Notes under the pieces: generated by a model | Databases searched by the model: none | What the model was told of the DNA's origin: nothing | The model's input: only the letters and a program-made list of their open reading frames with translations | From: an uncultured Oscillospiraceae bacterium | GTDB taxonomy: Bacteria > Bacillota > Clostridia > Oscillospirales > Oscillospiraceae | Direction of reading: 5' to 3' | Length of the DNA: 44,719 nt | Assembly (NCBI GenBank): GCA_947587025.1 | Contig: CANPXW010000009.1 | Coordinates: 1 to 44,719 of the forward strand | Shown here: positions 9,827-18,285 of the stretch, piece after piece | How positions within the stretch are numbered: position 1 is the stretch's first letter | Layout of the letters: the number at the start of each line of letters is the position of its first letter | Made by a program: the position numbers and the translations under genes

Positions 9827-10531
9827 TCAGTCAGCGTGTTTGTTGACGATCACCGTGTCCCGCTCCCCCGTCTCCAGGTCGATGCAGGACACGTACAGGG
9901 AGACCTTGTTCGCCTCGTTCAGCGCCGCCCATACCTGTTCGCTGATGGTCCTCGCGTCGGAGGCGGCGAGGGACATCGGGGCGGGCTCGCCCTGGTAGGA
10001 AGGCAGCGGGTCCCCGTCGGATGCGTAGGTGTGGATGATGTGGGCAAGACCGGCTTGGGGCTTATCGTACTCATAGAAATACCGGCAGCAGCAGGCCGGG
10101 TCCCCGTCCAGGCTCTTGAGGATGGAGAGCTTATAGCTGCCGTCGGGGGCCACCAGGCCGGAGATGCGGGGGGTCCAGTTGGGCCCGTCGGGCTCGAAGG
10201 TGCGGGTGCGAAGGGCGGCGGCGAAGCTCTGCCCCGCCAGCAGGGCGTCCCGGATGGTGTCGGTCTGGTCGCCGTTGGTGACCACGGTGCCCCGGCCGAC
10301 GATGCGCACCGGGTGGTAGATGATGAGGCTGGGGTCGACCATCTTGGCCGGGTCATGGGCCTGGGTGCGGATGCCGTCGTCGGTCTGGACGAACACCCGG
10401 TTGCGGCTGTTGACGCTGCGGCCCATGATGAAGTAGACGATCACGGCCTTTTTGCCGTCGGGGCTGCGGCCCAAGGCGATGCCCCGGCCGGGGTAGGTGC
10501 GCGCGCCGAGATAGGCTGCCAGGTCAGTCAT
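9827..10531 (-). CDS. purO: IMP cyclohydrolase, archaeal PurO type
   Basis: Closes the FAICAR ring to IMP, the last step of the pathway. The 234-residue product shows the PurO-family signature: ARTYPGRGIALG near residue 10, YFIMGRSVNSRNR around 33-45, then YHPVRIVG and TNGDQTDTI. It is unrelated to the MGS-fold cyclohydrolase domain of PurH. I place the start at 10,531, where the ATG overlaps the purN stop by 8 bp with an AGGAG sequence just upstream; the longer open frame only re-reads purN in another frame. The neighbouring transformylase-only gene supports the assignment. PurO is best known from methanogens, with some clostridial homologues. Confidence 0.9.
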   Translation of the reverse strand: MTDLAAYLGARTYPGRGIALGRSPDGKKAVIVYFIMGRSVNSRNRVFVQTDDGIRTQAHDPAKMVDPSLIIYHPVRIVGRGTVVTNGDQTDTIRDALLAGQSFAAALRTRTFEPDGPNWTPRISGLVAPDGSYKLSILKSLDGDPACCCRYFYEYDKPQAGLAHIIHTYASDGDPLPSYQGEPAPMSLAASDARTISEQVWAALNEANKVSLYVSCIDLETGERDTVIVNKHAD

Positions 10532-11141
10532 GCTCTTTCCTCCTTGCGATGTCTGCGGCGACCATCTGCGCCGCCTGGGGCAGGATGATCCACTCCGCCT
10601 GTTCCATGACACGCCGCTGGAGTATCTCCGGCGTGTCGCCATCTTCCACCATGACGGGCTTCTGGGCGATGATGCGCCCCCCGTCGGGTATCTCGTTGAC
10701 GAAATGCACCGTGGCGCCGGTGACCTTCACGCCCCGCTTCAGGGCCTCCTCGTGGACCTTCAGGCCGTAATAGCCCTTGCCGCAGAAGGAGGGGATCAGC
10801 GCCGGGTGGACGTTCAAAATGCGCTCCGGGAACCTATCGGTGAAGCTCTTGCTGAGGATGCTCATAAAGCCCGCCAGCACGATCATCTCCGCGCCGTGCT
10901 CGGCCAGGGCTTTCAATATGGCCGCCTCGAATGCCTCCTGGCCGCCCAGCTCGCGTCGGGAGCAGACCACGGTCGGCACCCCGGCCTTCTCCGCCCGGGT
11001 CAGGGCATAGGCCCCCGGCTGGCTGGATACCACCAGCACGATGCGGCCAGGCGCCAGCTTTCCGGCGGCCTGGGCGTCCAGCAGGGCCTGCAGATTGGTG
11101 CCGCCGCCGGAGACGAATACGGCGATGCGCGTCTCGGTCAT
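10524..11141 (-). CDS. purN: Phosphoribosylglycinamide formyltransferase (folate-dependent)
   Basis: Formylates GAR using 10-formyl-THF. The 205 residues carry the N-terminal VFVSGGGTNLQALL loop, MIVLAGFMSILS, and the catalytic core ILNVHPALIPSF with the conserved Asn and His, followed by the downstream Asp in EIPDGGRII. It overlaps purM by 4 bp (ATGA, 11,138-11,141) and purO by 8 bp, so it is tightly translationally coupled. A formate-dependent PurT is not seen in the window. Confidence 0.96.
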   Translation of the reverse strand: MTETRIAVFVSGGGTNLQALLDAQAAGKLAPGRIVLVVSSQPGAYALTRAEKAGVPTVVCSRRELGGQEAFEAAILKALAEHGAEMIVLAGFMSILSKSFTDRFPERILNVHPALIPSFCGKGYYGLKVHEEALKRGVKVTGATVHFVNEIPDGGRIIAQKPVMVEDGDTPEILQRRVMEQAEWIILPQAAQMVAADIARRKEHD

Positions 11142-12184
11142 ACCAGCTGCACCCTCTCTCCGCCGGACACCACCGTGCCCAGCACATAGGCGTCCTCACC
11201 CTGCTCCTGCAACAGCGCCAGCGCCCGGTCCGCGTCGGCCTCGGCCACAGTGACGGTCATGCCCACGCCCATGTTGAAGGTGTTGAACATGTCCCGCTCG
11301 GGGATGCCGCCTTTTTTGCGGATGAGCTCGAACACGGGCGGCGTGCGCACGTCCGCACGGGCGATGCGCACGCCCAGGCCCTCGGGGATGCTCCGGGGGA
11401 TGTTCTCGTAAAAGCCGCCGCCGGTGATATGGCTGACGCCCTTCACCGTCACCGCCTCCATCAGGGCCAGCACGGGCTTGACATAGATGCGGGTGGGGAC
11501 CAGCAGCGCCTCGCCCAGGCTCATGCCCAGCCGGTCGTACTGCATGTCCAGCACGCCGGGGCGCTCGTCCAGGTCGAATATCTTCCGCACCAGCGAAAAG
11601 CCGTTGGAGTGCACCCCGCTGGAGGGCAGGGCCAGCAGCACGTCGCCGGGGGCGGTCTTGGTGTTGTCCAATATCCTGCTCTTGTCCACCACGCCCACGG
11701 TGAAGCCGGCCAGATCGTAGTCGTCCGGGTCCATGACGCCGGGGTGCTCGGCGGTCTCGCCGCCCACCAGGGCGCAGCCGGCCTGCACGCAGCCCTCGGC
11801 CACCCCCGCCACGATGGCGGCGATGCGCTCGGGCACATTTTTGCCGCAGGCGATGTAGTCCAGGAAGATGAGGGGCCTGGCCCCGGCGCACACCACGTCG
11901 TTGACGCACATGGCCACGCAGTCGATGCCGATGGTGTCGTGCTTGTCCAGGTACTGGGCGATGCGCAGCTTGGTGCCCACGCCGTCGGTGCCGGAGATGA
12001 GCACCGGGTGCTCCATCCCCGCCAGGTCCGGCTCGAACAGTCCGCCGAACCCGCCGATGCCCCCCAGCACGCCGGGGGTGCGGGTGCGGGCGATATGTTC
12101 CTTCATCAGCTCCACCGCCTTGTATCCGGCGGTGATGTCCACGCCGGCGGCGGCGTAGCTGGCGGAATAACTCTCCTCAGGCAT
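11138..12184 (-). CDS. purM: Phosphoribosylformylglycinamidine cyclo-ligase (AIR synthetase)
   Basis: Closes the imidazole ring: FGAM plus ATP gives AIR. The 348-residue sequence begins with SYSASYAAAGVDITAGYKAVELMK, typical of the family, and has the glycine-rich ISGTDGVGTKLRIA and VGGETAEHPGVM motifs and HITGGGFYENIPR. It overlaps purF by 8 bp at its start and purN by 4 bp at its end, with AAGGGG as ribosome site inside the purF tail. Length and motifs are normal. Confidence 0.97.
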   Translation of the reverse strand: MPEESYSASYAAAGVDITAGYKAVELMKEHIARTRTPGVLGGIGGFGGLFEPDLAGMEHPVLISGTDGVGTKLRIAQYLDKHDTIGIDCVAMCVNDVVCAGARPLIFLDYIACGKNVPERIAAIVAGVAEGCVQAGCALVGGETAEHPGVMDPDDYDLAGFTVGVVDKSRILDNTKTAPGDVLLALPSSGVHSNGFSLVRKIFDLDERPGVLDMQYDRLGMSLGEALLVPTRIYVKPVLALMEAVTVKGVSHITGGGFYENIPRSIPEGLGVRIARADVRTPPVFELIRKKGGIPERDMFNTFNMGVGMTVTVAEADADRALALLQEQGEDAYVLGTVVSGGERVQLV

Positions 12185-13622
12185 TTTCTTCGCCCCTTCC
12201 CTCGCTTATTTTGTACTCAAAGCGGCTCTTGGCGCTGTTCTGGGGTATCATGGTGGGATAGCGGTTCGTAAAGCAGGCGTCGCAGAAGCCCTCGCACGCC
12301 TGGCCGCCCAGCAGCCAGGGCAAGTCCTCCGCCGGCAGGTATCCCAGACTGTCCGCGCCGATGATGGAGCATATCTCCTCCACCGTGTGATGGCAGGCGA
12401 TCAGGTTGTCCCGGGAGTCGATGTCGGTGCCGTAGTAGCAGGGATTCAAAAACGGCGGCGCGGAGATGCGCATATGCACCTGGGCGGCTCCGGCCTCCCG
12501 CAGGAGGCTGACGAACCGGCCGCTGGTGGTGCCCCGGACGATGGAGTCGTCCACCACCACCACACGCTTGCCCCGGACCACGCTGGAGACCGGGTTTAGC
12601 TTGATGCGCACCATGTCCTCCCGGGTGGACTGGCCGGGGGCGATGAAGGTGCGGGCGATGTAGCGGTTTTTGATAAAGCCCACGCCGTAGGGGATGCCGG
12701 AGGCACGGGCATAGCCCAGGGCCGCGTCCAGGCCGGAGTCGGGCACGCCGATGACCACGTCCGCGTCCGCCGGGTGGCGCAGCGCCAGCCGCTCCCCCGC
12801 CCGCACGCGGGCCTCGTGCACGCTCACGCCGTCCAGCACCGAGTCGGAGCGGGCGAAGTAGATGTACTCAAAGATGCAGGTCTTCTTGGGGGCCTTGCCG
12901 CAGTGGTCCCGGATGCTCTCCACCCCGTCCTTGGAGAAGACCACGATCTCGCCGGGGTCCAGGTCCCGGATGAACCGGGCGTTGACCGCCTCCAGGGCGC
13001 AGGTCTCCGAGGCGACGATATACGTCCCGTCCTCCCGCTGGCCGTAGCACAGGGGCCTAAAGCCGTTCTCGTCCCGGACCGCCAGCAGCTTGGAGGGGCT
13101 CATCACCACCATGGAGTAGGCACCCTTTATCAGGAACATGGCCTGGTTGACCGCCTGCTCGATGGAGGGGGCGGTGAGCCGCTCCTTGGTGATGACGTAG
13201 GAGATGACCTCCGTGTCGCTGGAGGAGTGGAAGATGGAGCCCTGCAGCTCCAGGGCCTTTCGCAGCTCGGCGGAGTTGACCAGATTGCCGTTGTGGGCCA
13301 GGGCCATGCGGCCCTTGATGTGGTTGACCACCATGGGCTGGCAGTTCTCCCGGCCGTTGCCGCCGGTGGTGCCGTAGCGGACGTGGCCCACGGCCATGTT
13401 CCCCTCCGGCAGGCCGCCCAGCACCGGGTGGGTGAACACCTCGCTGACCAGGCCCAGGTCTTTATAAAAGCTGAACAGCCCGTCGTCGCCCACCACGATG
13501 CCGCAGCTCTCCTGGCCCCGATGCTGCAGGGCGTACAGGCCGTGGTAGGTCATGGGCGCGACAGCCGTGCGGTCCGGCGCAAAGACGCCGAACACGCCGC
13601 ATTCCTCGTGCAGGTTACCCAT
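12177..13622 (-). CDS. purF: Amidophosphoribosyltransferase (iron-sulfur type)
   Basis: First committed step: PRPP plus glutamine gives phosphoribosylamine. The 481 residues start MGNLHEECGVFG; Cys8 would be the glutaminase nucleophile, exposed after removal of a short propeptide. The phosphoribosyltransferase motif VVVVDDSIVRGTTS is intact. Cysteines in KKTCIFEY, LNPCYYG and EGFCDACF match the 4Fe-4S ligands of the Bacillus-type enzyme, which makes it oxygen-labile. It lies between purC (10 bp gap) and purM (8 bp overlap) and has AAAGGAG upstream of the start. Confidence 0.97.
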   Translation of the reverse strand: MGNLHEECGVFGVFAPDRTAVAPMTYHGLYALQHRGQESCGIVVGDDGLFSFYKDLGLVSEVFTHPVLGGLPEGNMAVGHVRYGTTGGNGRENCQPMVVNHIKGRMALAHNGNLVNSAELRKALELQGSIFHSSSDTEVISYVITKERLTAPSIEQAVNQAMFLIKGAYSMVVMSPSKLLAVRDENGFRPLCYGQREDGTYIVASETCALEAVNARFIRDLDPGEIVVFSKDGVESIRDHCGKAPKKTCIFEYIYFARSDSVLDGVSVHEARVRAGERLALRHPADADVVIGVPDSGLDAALGYARASGIPYGVGFIKNRYIARTFIAPGQSTREDMVRIKLNPVSSVVRGKRVVVVDDSIVRGTTSGRFVSLLREAGAAQVHMRISAPPFLNPCYYGTDIDSRDNLIACHHTVEEICSIIGADSLGYLPAEDLPWLLGGQACEGFCDACFTNRYPTMIPQNSAKSRFEYKISEGRGEENA

Positions 13623-13632
13623 AAAGCTCCTT

Positions 13633-14340
<708 letters not shown>

Positions 14341-14366
14341 GGGAATATCCTCCATTTGAAAAAATG

Positions 14367-14861
14367 TCAGTGGTTGAACCGCTCTTCCACGGCGGCGTTT
14401 TTGGCCAGGACCTTTTCCGTCTCGGCGGCCCGGTAGGCGGCCAGCTTGTCCGCCAGGGCCTCGTCGGACAAGGCCAGCATCTGCACGCAAAGCAGGGCGG
14501 CGTTGACGGCTCCGTCTATCGCTACGGTGGCTACCGGGATGCCGGAGGGCATCTGCACCGTGGACAGCAGAGCGTCAACGCCGTCTAAGTTTTTGGACTT
14601 TAAAGGGATGCCCACAACGGGCAGGATGGTGTTGGCCGCGATGGTCCCGGCCAGGTGCGCCGCCATGCCGGCGGCCGCGATGATGGCCCCGAAGCCGGCC
14701 TGCCTCGCCCCTCGGGCAAAGTCCCGGGCCTCCGCCGGGGTCCGGTGGGCGGAGAAGATGTGCACCTCGAAGGGCACGCCGAATTCCGCCAGCTTCCCGG
14801 CGGCCTTCTCCGCCACGGGCAGATCGCTGTCGCTGCCCATGATGATGGCTACTTTTTTCAT
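14367..14861 (-). CDS. purE: N5-carboxyaminoimidazole ribonucleotide mutase / AIR carboxylase
   Basis: Produces CAIR for PurC. The 164 residues show GSDSDLPVA near the start, the catalytic [10 protein letters not shown] segment around 40-50 and the [14 protein letters not shown] core, closest to class I PurE; the usual HLPG is HLAG here. No purK is found next to it, so it may use CO2 directly or rely on a distant purK. It is the first gene of the operon, preceded by AAGGAGTG and by the leader with the riboswitch-like RNA. Confidence 0.95.
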   Translation of the reverse strand: MKKVAIIMGSDSDLPVAEKAAGKLAEFGVPFEVHIFSAHRTPAEARDFARGARQAGFGAIIAAAGMAAHLAGTIAANTILPVVGIPLKSKNLDGVDALLSTVQMPSGIPVATVAIDGAVNAALLCVQMLALSDEALADKLAAYRAAETEKVLAKNAAVEERFNH

Positions 14862-14879
14862 TTAAAGCACTCCTTAAAA

Positions 14880-14919
14880 GCAGTCAGAGCAGTCCTCTCT
14901 CTTCGGAACAGGACTGCCC
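14880..14919 (-). terminator. Leader hairpin, candidate riboswitch expression platform
   Basis: In the purE transcript GGGCAGTCCT can pair with AGGACTGCTC (plus strand 14,910-14,919 with 14,887-14,896), a 10-bp stem with one GU pair. GACTGC occurs again at 14,880-14,885, directly before TTTT, so a longer-loop alternative would place the U-run next to the stem. The 5' arm shares GGGC with the 3' hairpin of the aptamer, so the two structures exclude each other. The U-tract is short, so attenuation is plausible but not certain. Confidence 0.5.
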
Positions 14920-14985
14920 AGACGGTCGGCAAAAAACAACGAAATTGGCTCCCTTGCGTGCCTCGCGTACCGTCAGTTGCCAACT
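14915..14985 (-). promoter_or_regulatory. Putative ZTP (pfl-type) riboswitch in the purE leader
   Basis: In transcript direction the leader has TTGGC pairing with GCCAA (14,979-14,983 with 14,945-14,949), enclosing CTGACGG and GGGAGC. After a short U-rich linker comes GCCGACCGTCTGGGC. The two-part layout with CTGRCGG, GGGAGC and a 3' CCGNCTGGGC hairpin matches the ZTP riboswitch. ACGG (14,970-14,973) is complementary to CCGT (14,922-14,925), the expected pseudoknot. ZTP riboswitches usually turn on purine and one-carbon genes when ZMP/ZTP rises. Assignment is by motif memory; a covariance-model search was not possible. Confidence 0.8.
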
Positions 14986-15010
14986 CCTTACTTGTGTACT
15001 TGTCGTGACC

Positions 15011-15040
15011 ATTATAACAAAGGAGCGGAGGGAAAGTCAA
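15011..15040 (-). promoter_or_regulatory. Sigma-A promoter of the purine operon
   Basis: On the minus strand, -35 TTGACT (15,035-15,040) and -10 TATAAT (15,011-15,016) are 18 bp apart. Transcription would start near 15,004, just upstream of the riboswitch-like element and about 140 nt before the purE ATG. Confidence 0.85.
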
Positions 15041-15116
15041 TTCTTCCCGTCCGCCCCGGTATGACATTTTTCCGCCCATAAAATGGTAATTTTTAGCTAT
15101 TCTGCCCAGTCCGTTT

Positions 15117-16397
15117 TTACAGGCTCTCCACCGTACCGATGAACAGGGGCATGTTGGTCTGGCAGTCGATGAGCATATAGAGGAAGGGCCGGTCCAGATA
15201 TACCCGCTCTTCCGGCCCCAGTGCGCTGGCCGCCTCTACCTCCACGGCGGTGGCCGCGCCGGCCTGGGTGCCCCGCTCGTCCACGTTGATGAACGTCTTG
15301 TGCATCACCCGGCTGATATACAGCTCGTTCCCCTGGCAGGTCCCCAGCCGGGAGAAGTCGGCCCTGTCCGGGTCGAAGGCGTCGGTCACGCCCAGCGCCG
15401 CCAGGGTCTCGGACAGCTCCGCGCCGTACTCCATGCTGAATTTGGGGATGGCCGTGTTCACGAACACGTCGTTTTGCGCTTCAGCGAGCATTTCGCGCAG
15501 GTGCGCGCCGGTGAGATGCGCGGCGTAGTCGGCCACAGTCATGCCCTCCTCCGGCAGCAGCGCCGCGAAGGCCAGGGTGCGGCCCTGGTAGTACTTGATG
15601 AAGCCCTTTGCGTGCTCGTCCTGCAAAAAGCCCAGCTCCGTGCTGTACATGAACTGCGCGTCCTGCTCCGACCCGTCGGCGGCGGTGAAAGTGTCGGACT
15701 GCACCTGATCCTCCCGGTAGATGTCCTCCCAGACGCCGTCGAAGCTCAGAGCGTTGACCAGGTAGGACACTGCCTCGGCGGGCACCTCGTCCACGATGCC
15801 GTCGATGCGCCCGGCGGTGTGCTCCGCCACCCAGGCGTTGATCTCGTCGGCCAGCGCTGGGGAAAACGCCCGCTCATAGACGCCCGCGCCGTAATAGCTC
15901 CCGTTGGTCTGCAGAAAATCCGGCTCCACCGTCAGGCCCCCGGCGGCGTTGAGCCAGATGCCGTTGGCGATGTGCACCGCCGCCCCCTCCTCCTGGGGCA
16001 GAGCTTGGGCGCAGGCGTACATCCAGGCGTTGAGCGTGTCCATGTCCGCCCCGAAGGCCGCCTCCAGCTGGGCCAGGGTGTCCCCCGCCGCGCCGTTGGC
16101 TGTCATGGCCAGGGCCTGGAGCACCGACAGCGGGGAGACCAGGGTATTGCCGCCGCCCAGGCTCTCCTGGAACAGCTTCACGCCAAACTGGGCCAGCCCG
16201 TCGGCGGTATCGCCGTCGTTCAGGTCCACGGCCGTATCCGGCTTCGCCGCCTCTACGCCCGCCATCAGGTCGCCGGAAGCGGTCACGTCCGGCTCCACAG
16301 CCGGGGGCGGCTCCACCGGGTCCAGAGGGTCATCCGGCCGCTGGACGCAGCCGGCCATCATGGCCATCACCAGGGCCAGTGCAAAAACGCGCCTCAT
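15117..16397 (-). CDS. Serpin, secreted lipoprotein protease inhibitor
   Basis: A 426-residue serpin. It has a lipoprotein signal peptide with lipobox MAGC (Cys17), a Pro/acidic linker, then the serpin fold from about residue 65 (NTLVSPLSVLQALAMTANGA, the helix B region). The hinge of the reactive-centre loop reads ERGTQAGAATAV, with small residues at P12-P8, as expected for an inhibitory serpin. Counting from the hinge puts Ala-Ser at P1-P1', which would suit elastase-like proteases; this is inference. The C-terminus DRPFLYMLIDCQTNMPLFIGTV is typical. It would be displayed on the outer face of the membrane. A terminator separates it from the dehydrogenase upstream; no clear own promoter was identified. 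Confidence 0.93.
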   Translation of the reverse strand: MRRVFALALVMAMMAGCVQRPDDPLDPVEPPPAVEPDVTASGDLMAGVEAAKPDTAVDLNDGDTADGLAQFGVKLFQESLGGGNTLVSPLSVLQALAMTANGAAGDTLAQLEAAFGADMDTLNAWMYACAQALPQEEGAAVHIANGIWLNAAGGLTVEPDFLQTNGSYYGAGVYERAFSPALADEINAWVAEHTAGRIDGIVDEVPAEAVSYLVNALSFDGVWEDIYREDQVQSDTFTAADGSEQDAQFMYSTELGFLQDEHAKGFIKYYQGRTLAFAALLPEEGMTVADYAAHLTGAHLREMLAEAQNDVFVNTAIPKFSMEYGAELSETLAALGVTDAFDPDRADFSRLGTCQGNELYISRVMHKTFINVDERGTQAGAATAVEVEAASALGPEERVYLDRPFLYMLIDCQTNMPLFIGTVESL

Positions 16398-16446
16398 AAA
16401 AACGCCTCCTTATTTCCTATTCTGTCCCATATGACAGCGTTTCTAT

Positions 16447-16477
16447 GAAAAAGTTCCCCGCGCGGGGGAACTTTTTC
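16447..16477. terminator. Bidirectional terminator between dehydrogenase and serpin genes
   Basis: AAAAAGTTCCCC and GGGGAACTTTTT form a perfect 12-bp inverted repeat with a 5-base loop, giving a GC stem and U-run in both directions. On the minus strand it ends the dehydrogenase transcript just after its stop codon at 16,479. Confidence 0.85.
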
Positions 16478-16478
16478 C

Positions 16479-17696
16479 TTATTCGCAGTCCAGCACGATC
16501 TTGAACGCCCCCGGCGGGTCGGCCAGGGCCAGGCGGTAGGCGTCCTTGTACCGCTCCAGGGGGAAGTGGTGGCTGACGAAGCCGTCCACGGTGTATTTTC
16601 CGTCCCGTATCCACCGCTGGGTCAGATCGAAGGTGTAAAGCCGCTCCCCCTCCCAGGTCTCCATGCCGTGGGAGTCCACGCCCACGATGCGCAGCTCCTG
16701 CCACCACACCGGCGTCTCGTCGTATTTTATGGCGCTCATGTGGTGGCCCAGCTTCACCAGCGTGCCCCGGGCCCGCAGCAGCCGCACGGCCAGGGTGTTG
16801 GCCCAGCCGCCGCCGATGCAGTCGTAGACCCGGTCGAAGCCGCCGAAGAAGAACCGGTTTTTCCGGCTCATGCCCTGGTAGACGGGGCTGCCGTTGCAGG
16901 CGGCGGAGGCCGCCTCCAAGGCGTCACCCTGCAGGATGTGGTCCGCCCCCAGAGCCCGGGCGAAGTCCAGCTTGTCCTGCCTGCGGCTCATGGCCCATAT
17001 CTCGCAGTCCGGCTGGATGACCTTCAGGGCCTGGACCACGCACAGGCCGATGACGCCGCAGCCCATGACCACGATCTTCTCCCCCGCCTGGGGCCGGTCC
17101 AGCAGCACCGCGTGCACCGCCACGCTGGCCGGCTCCACCATCACCGCCTGGTCCGCCGTCAGCTCCGGCAGGAGCTTATAGAGCTGCTGCTGGGGGGCGA
17201 TGAAGCTGTCCGACCAGCCAGCGCCGGTCCAGGCTAGGTCGAACCGGGGCTTGGCGCCGTAATTCTCGCAGAGGCTGTAGTTGCCCTCGGCGCAGTTTCG
17301 GCACCGGGGCAGGTCCTTGTTGTCGCACCCGGCCATGTAGGCCCGGATGCCCACCCGGTCGCCCACCTGCACGTCCGTGACGGCGGGCCCCGCCTCTACC
17401 ACCACGCCCACGTTCTCGTGGCCCAGGAAGGTCTTGCGGCTGGCGGGGATAGGCTCCAGGGCAGAGCTGGTGCCGGTGGTAGCCTTGAAGAAGCTCACGT
17501 CCGTGCCGCACACGCCGCAGGCGATGTTTTTCACCCGCACCCAGTTGTCCGCCGGCAGGGGCGGGTCGGGGATGTCGGTCTTGAACTTCACCGCGTTGAT
17601 GCCGGTGAACAGCAGGCCCCGGGCGGCCTTGAAGCGGGCGGCCGCCTTGGTGGCCAGCACCCGTGGTATGTCCTTGTCGAAGTATATCGTCTTCAT
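16479..17696 (-). CDS. Zinc-dependent alcohol dehydrogenase family protein
   Basis: A 405-residue medium-chain dehydrogenase/reductase. Catalytic zinc ligands are visible as Cys60 (ACGVCGTD) and His93-Glu94 (LGHEN), structural zinc ligands as Cys124, Cys132, Cys135 and Cys143, and the NAD(P) motif GCGVIG lies in the Rossmann domain. Extra segments, including the N-terminal extension and FFFGGFDRVYDCIGGGW, make it longer than the usual 340-350 residues, recalling glutathione-independent formaldehyde or sugar-alcohol dehydrogenase relatives. The substrate cannot be told. It is monocistronic, with its own promoter at 17,723-17,751 and terminator at 16,447. Confidence 0.88.
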   Translation of the reverse strand: MKTIYFDKDIPRVLATKAAARFKAARGLLFTGINAVKFKTDIPDPPLPADNWVRVKNIACGVCGTDVSFFKATTGTSSALEPIPASRKTFLGHENVGVVVEAGPAVTDVQVGDRVGIRAYMAGCDNKDLPRCRNCAEGNYSLCENYGAKPRFDLAWTGAGWSDSFIAPQQQLYKLLPELTADQAVMVEPASVAVHAVLLDRPQAGEKIVVMGCGVIGLCVVQALKVIQPDCEIWAMSRRQDKLDFARALGADHILQGDALEAASAACNGSPVYQGMSRKNRFFFGGFDRVYDCIGGGWANTLAVRLLRARGTLVKLGHHMSAIKYDETPVWWQELRIVGVDSHGMETWEGERLYTFDLTQRWIRDGKYTVDGFVSHHFPLERYKDAYRLALADPPGAFKIVLDCE

Positions 17697-17722
17697 AGCG
17701 CGCTCCTGTCGTTGATGGGAAA

Positions 17723-17751
17723 ATCATACCATATCCAACGTGGGAAGTAAA
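17723..17751 (-). promoter_or_regulatory. Promoter of the zinc dehydrogenase gene
   Basis: Minus-strand TTTACT (17,746-17,751), 17-bp spacer, TATGAT (17,723-17,728), followed by a 26-bp leader with CAGGAGCG before the ATG. Confidence 0.7.
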
Positions 17752-17773
17752 CAGGACAGCAGGGTAAACGGCG

Positions 17774-17803
17774 TGCCGGTCCCCTCGGGTAAGGAGACCG
17801 GCA
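17774..17803. terminator. Hairpin after the XRE regulator gene
   Basis: TGCCGGTC (17,774-17,781) and GACCGGCA (17,796-17,803) form an 8-bp stem just downstream of the regulator stop. In the gene's own direction no U-run follows, so termination would be weak; a U-rich stretch follows only on the plus strand. Confidence 0.45.
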
Positions 17804-17813
17804 AAACATGTTT

Positions 17814-18140
17814 TTATTTTGACAGGTACTGCGTGAATGAATCCAGCATGAACGCCACCAGGTCGATCTGCTGGGGCGAGGCGTTCTTACACAGCTCCAG
17901 CAGCGCGTCCAGGTCCCTGCTGCCGGAGCTGGGCAACGCGTCCGCCAGAAGATAGGACGGGGATACGCCCAGCTGGCGGCACAGCGACTCGAACAGCGGC
18001 AGGCTGGGCATCTTTGCCCCGCACTCGATCTGCCGCAGATAGGCCGCGTTGATGTTGCACAGCTCCGACAGCCGCTCCCCGGTAAGACCGGCGTCCTTTC
18101 TGGCTGTTTTGATACGGCTGCCCAACAGAACCTTATCCAT
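17814..18140 (-). CDS. XRE-family transcriptional regulator
   Basis: A 108-residue DNA-binding protein with an N-terminal Cro/cI-type helix-turn-helix (about residues 6-60: SRIKTARKDAGLTGERLSEL, then INAAYLRQIECG) and a short C-terminal helical region of the SinR/repressor kind. The start at 18,140 has GGGGG six bases upstream; an in-frame ATG at 18,167 would add nine residues but lies within a candidate operator half. It is divergent from the SGNH/MBOAT pair, and the perfect dyad at 18,234-18,258 plus a degenerate copy at 18,153-18,174 are its likely binding sites, implying repression of the pair and autoregulation. Confidence 0.88.
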   Translation of the reverse strand: MDKVLLGSRIKTARKDAGLTGERLSELCNINAAYLRQIECGAKMPSLPLFESLCRQLGVSPSYLLADALPSSGSRDLDALLELCKNASPQQIDLVAFMLDSFTQYLSK

Positions 18141-18152
18141 ACCAAGCCCCCA

Positions 18153-18174
18153 TTTGTTAGCTGTCAAGCTATAG
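18153..18174. promoter_or_regulatory. Degenerate copy of the XRE operator
   Basis: TTTGTTAGCT followed by GTCA and AGCTATAG repeats the left half of the perfect dyad at 18,234 and part of its right half. It overlaps the region just before the regulator start codon, so it would serve autorepression. Confidence 0.55.
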
Positions 18175-18201
18175 TTCGCATACCATAAGATTACATTTTC
18201 C

Positions 18202-18230
18202 TTGACAGAATAAATAGGCGCTGTTAAAAT
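18202..18230 (+). promoter_or_regulatory. Sigma-A promoter of the SGNH/MBOAT pair
   Basis: TTGACA (18,202-18,207), 17-bp spacer, TAAAAT (18,225-18,230). Near consensus, so the default state would be strong expression unless the operator directly downstream is occupied. Confidence 0.82.
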
Positions 18231-18233
18231 CTG

Positions 18234-18258
18234 ATTTGTTAGCTATCAGCTAACAAAT
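18234..18258. promoter_or_regulatory. Perfect 25-bp operator dyad
   Basis: ATTTGTTAGCT, ATC, AGCTAACAAAT: an 11-bp perfect inverted repeat around a 3-bp centre. It begins 4 bp after the -10 box and covers the expected transcription start, a classic repressor position. The adjacent XRE gene is the obvious candidate. Confidence 0.8.
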
Positions 18259-18285
18259 ATTATCTGACAGATTTAGGCAGCATAC

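Noticed and set aside
14915-14985. Guanine/adenine (purine) riboswitch or THF riboswitch in the purE leader
   Set aside because: Neither the purine-aptamer loop pair nor the THF-riboswitch core is visible, while the ZTP pattern and pseudoknot are.
14858-15079. Small open frame across the purE leader
   Set aside because: It covers the promoter, the riboswitch-like structure and the hairpin; RNA pairing explains the sequence better than coding.
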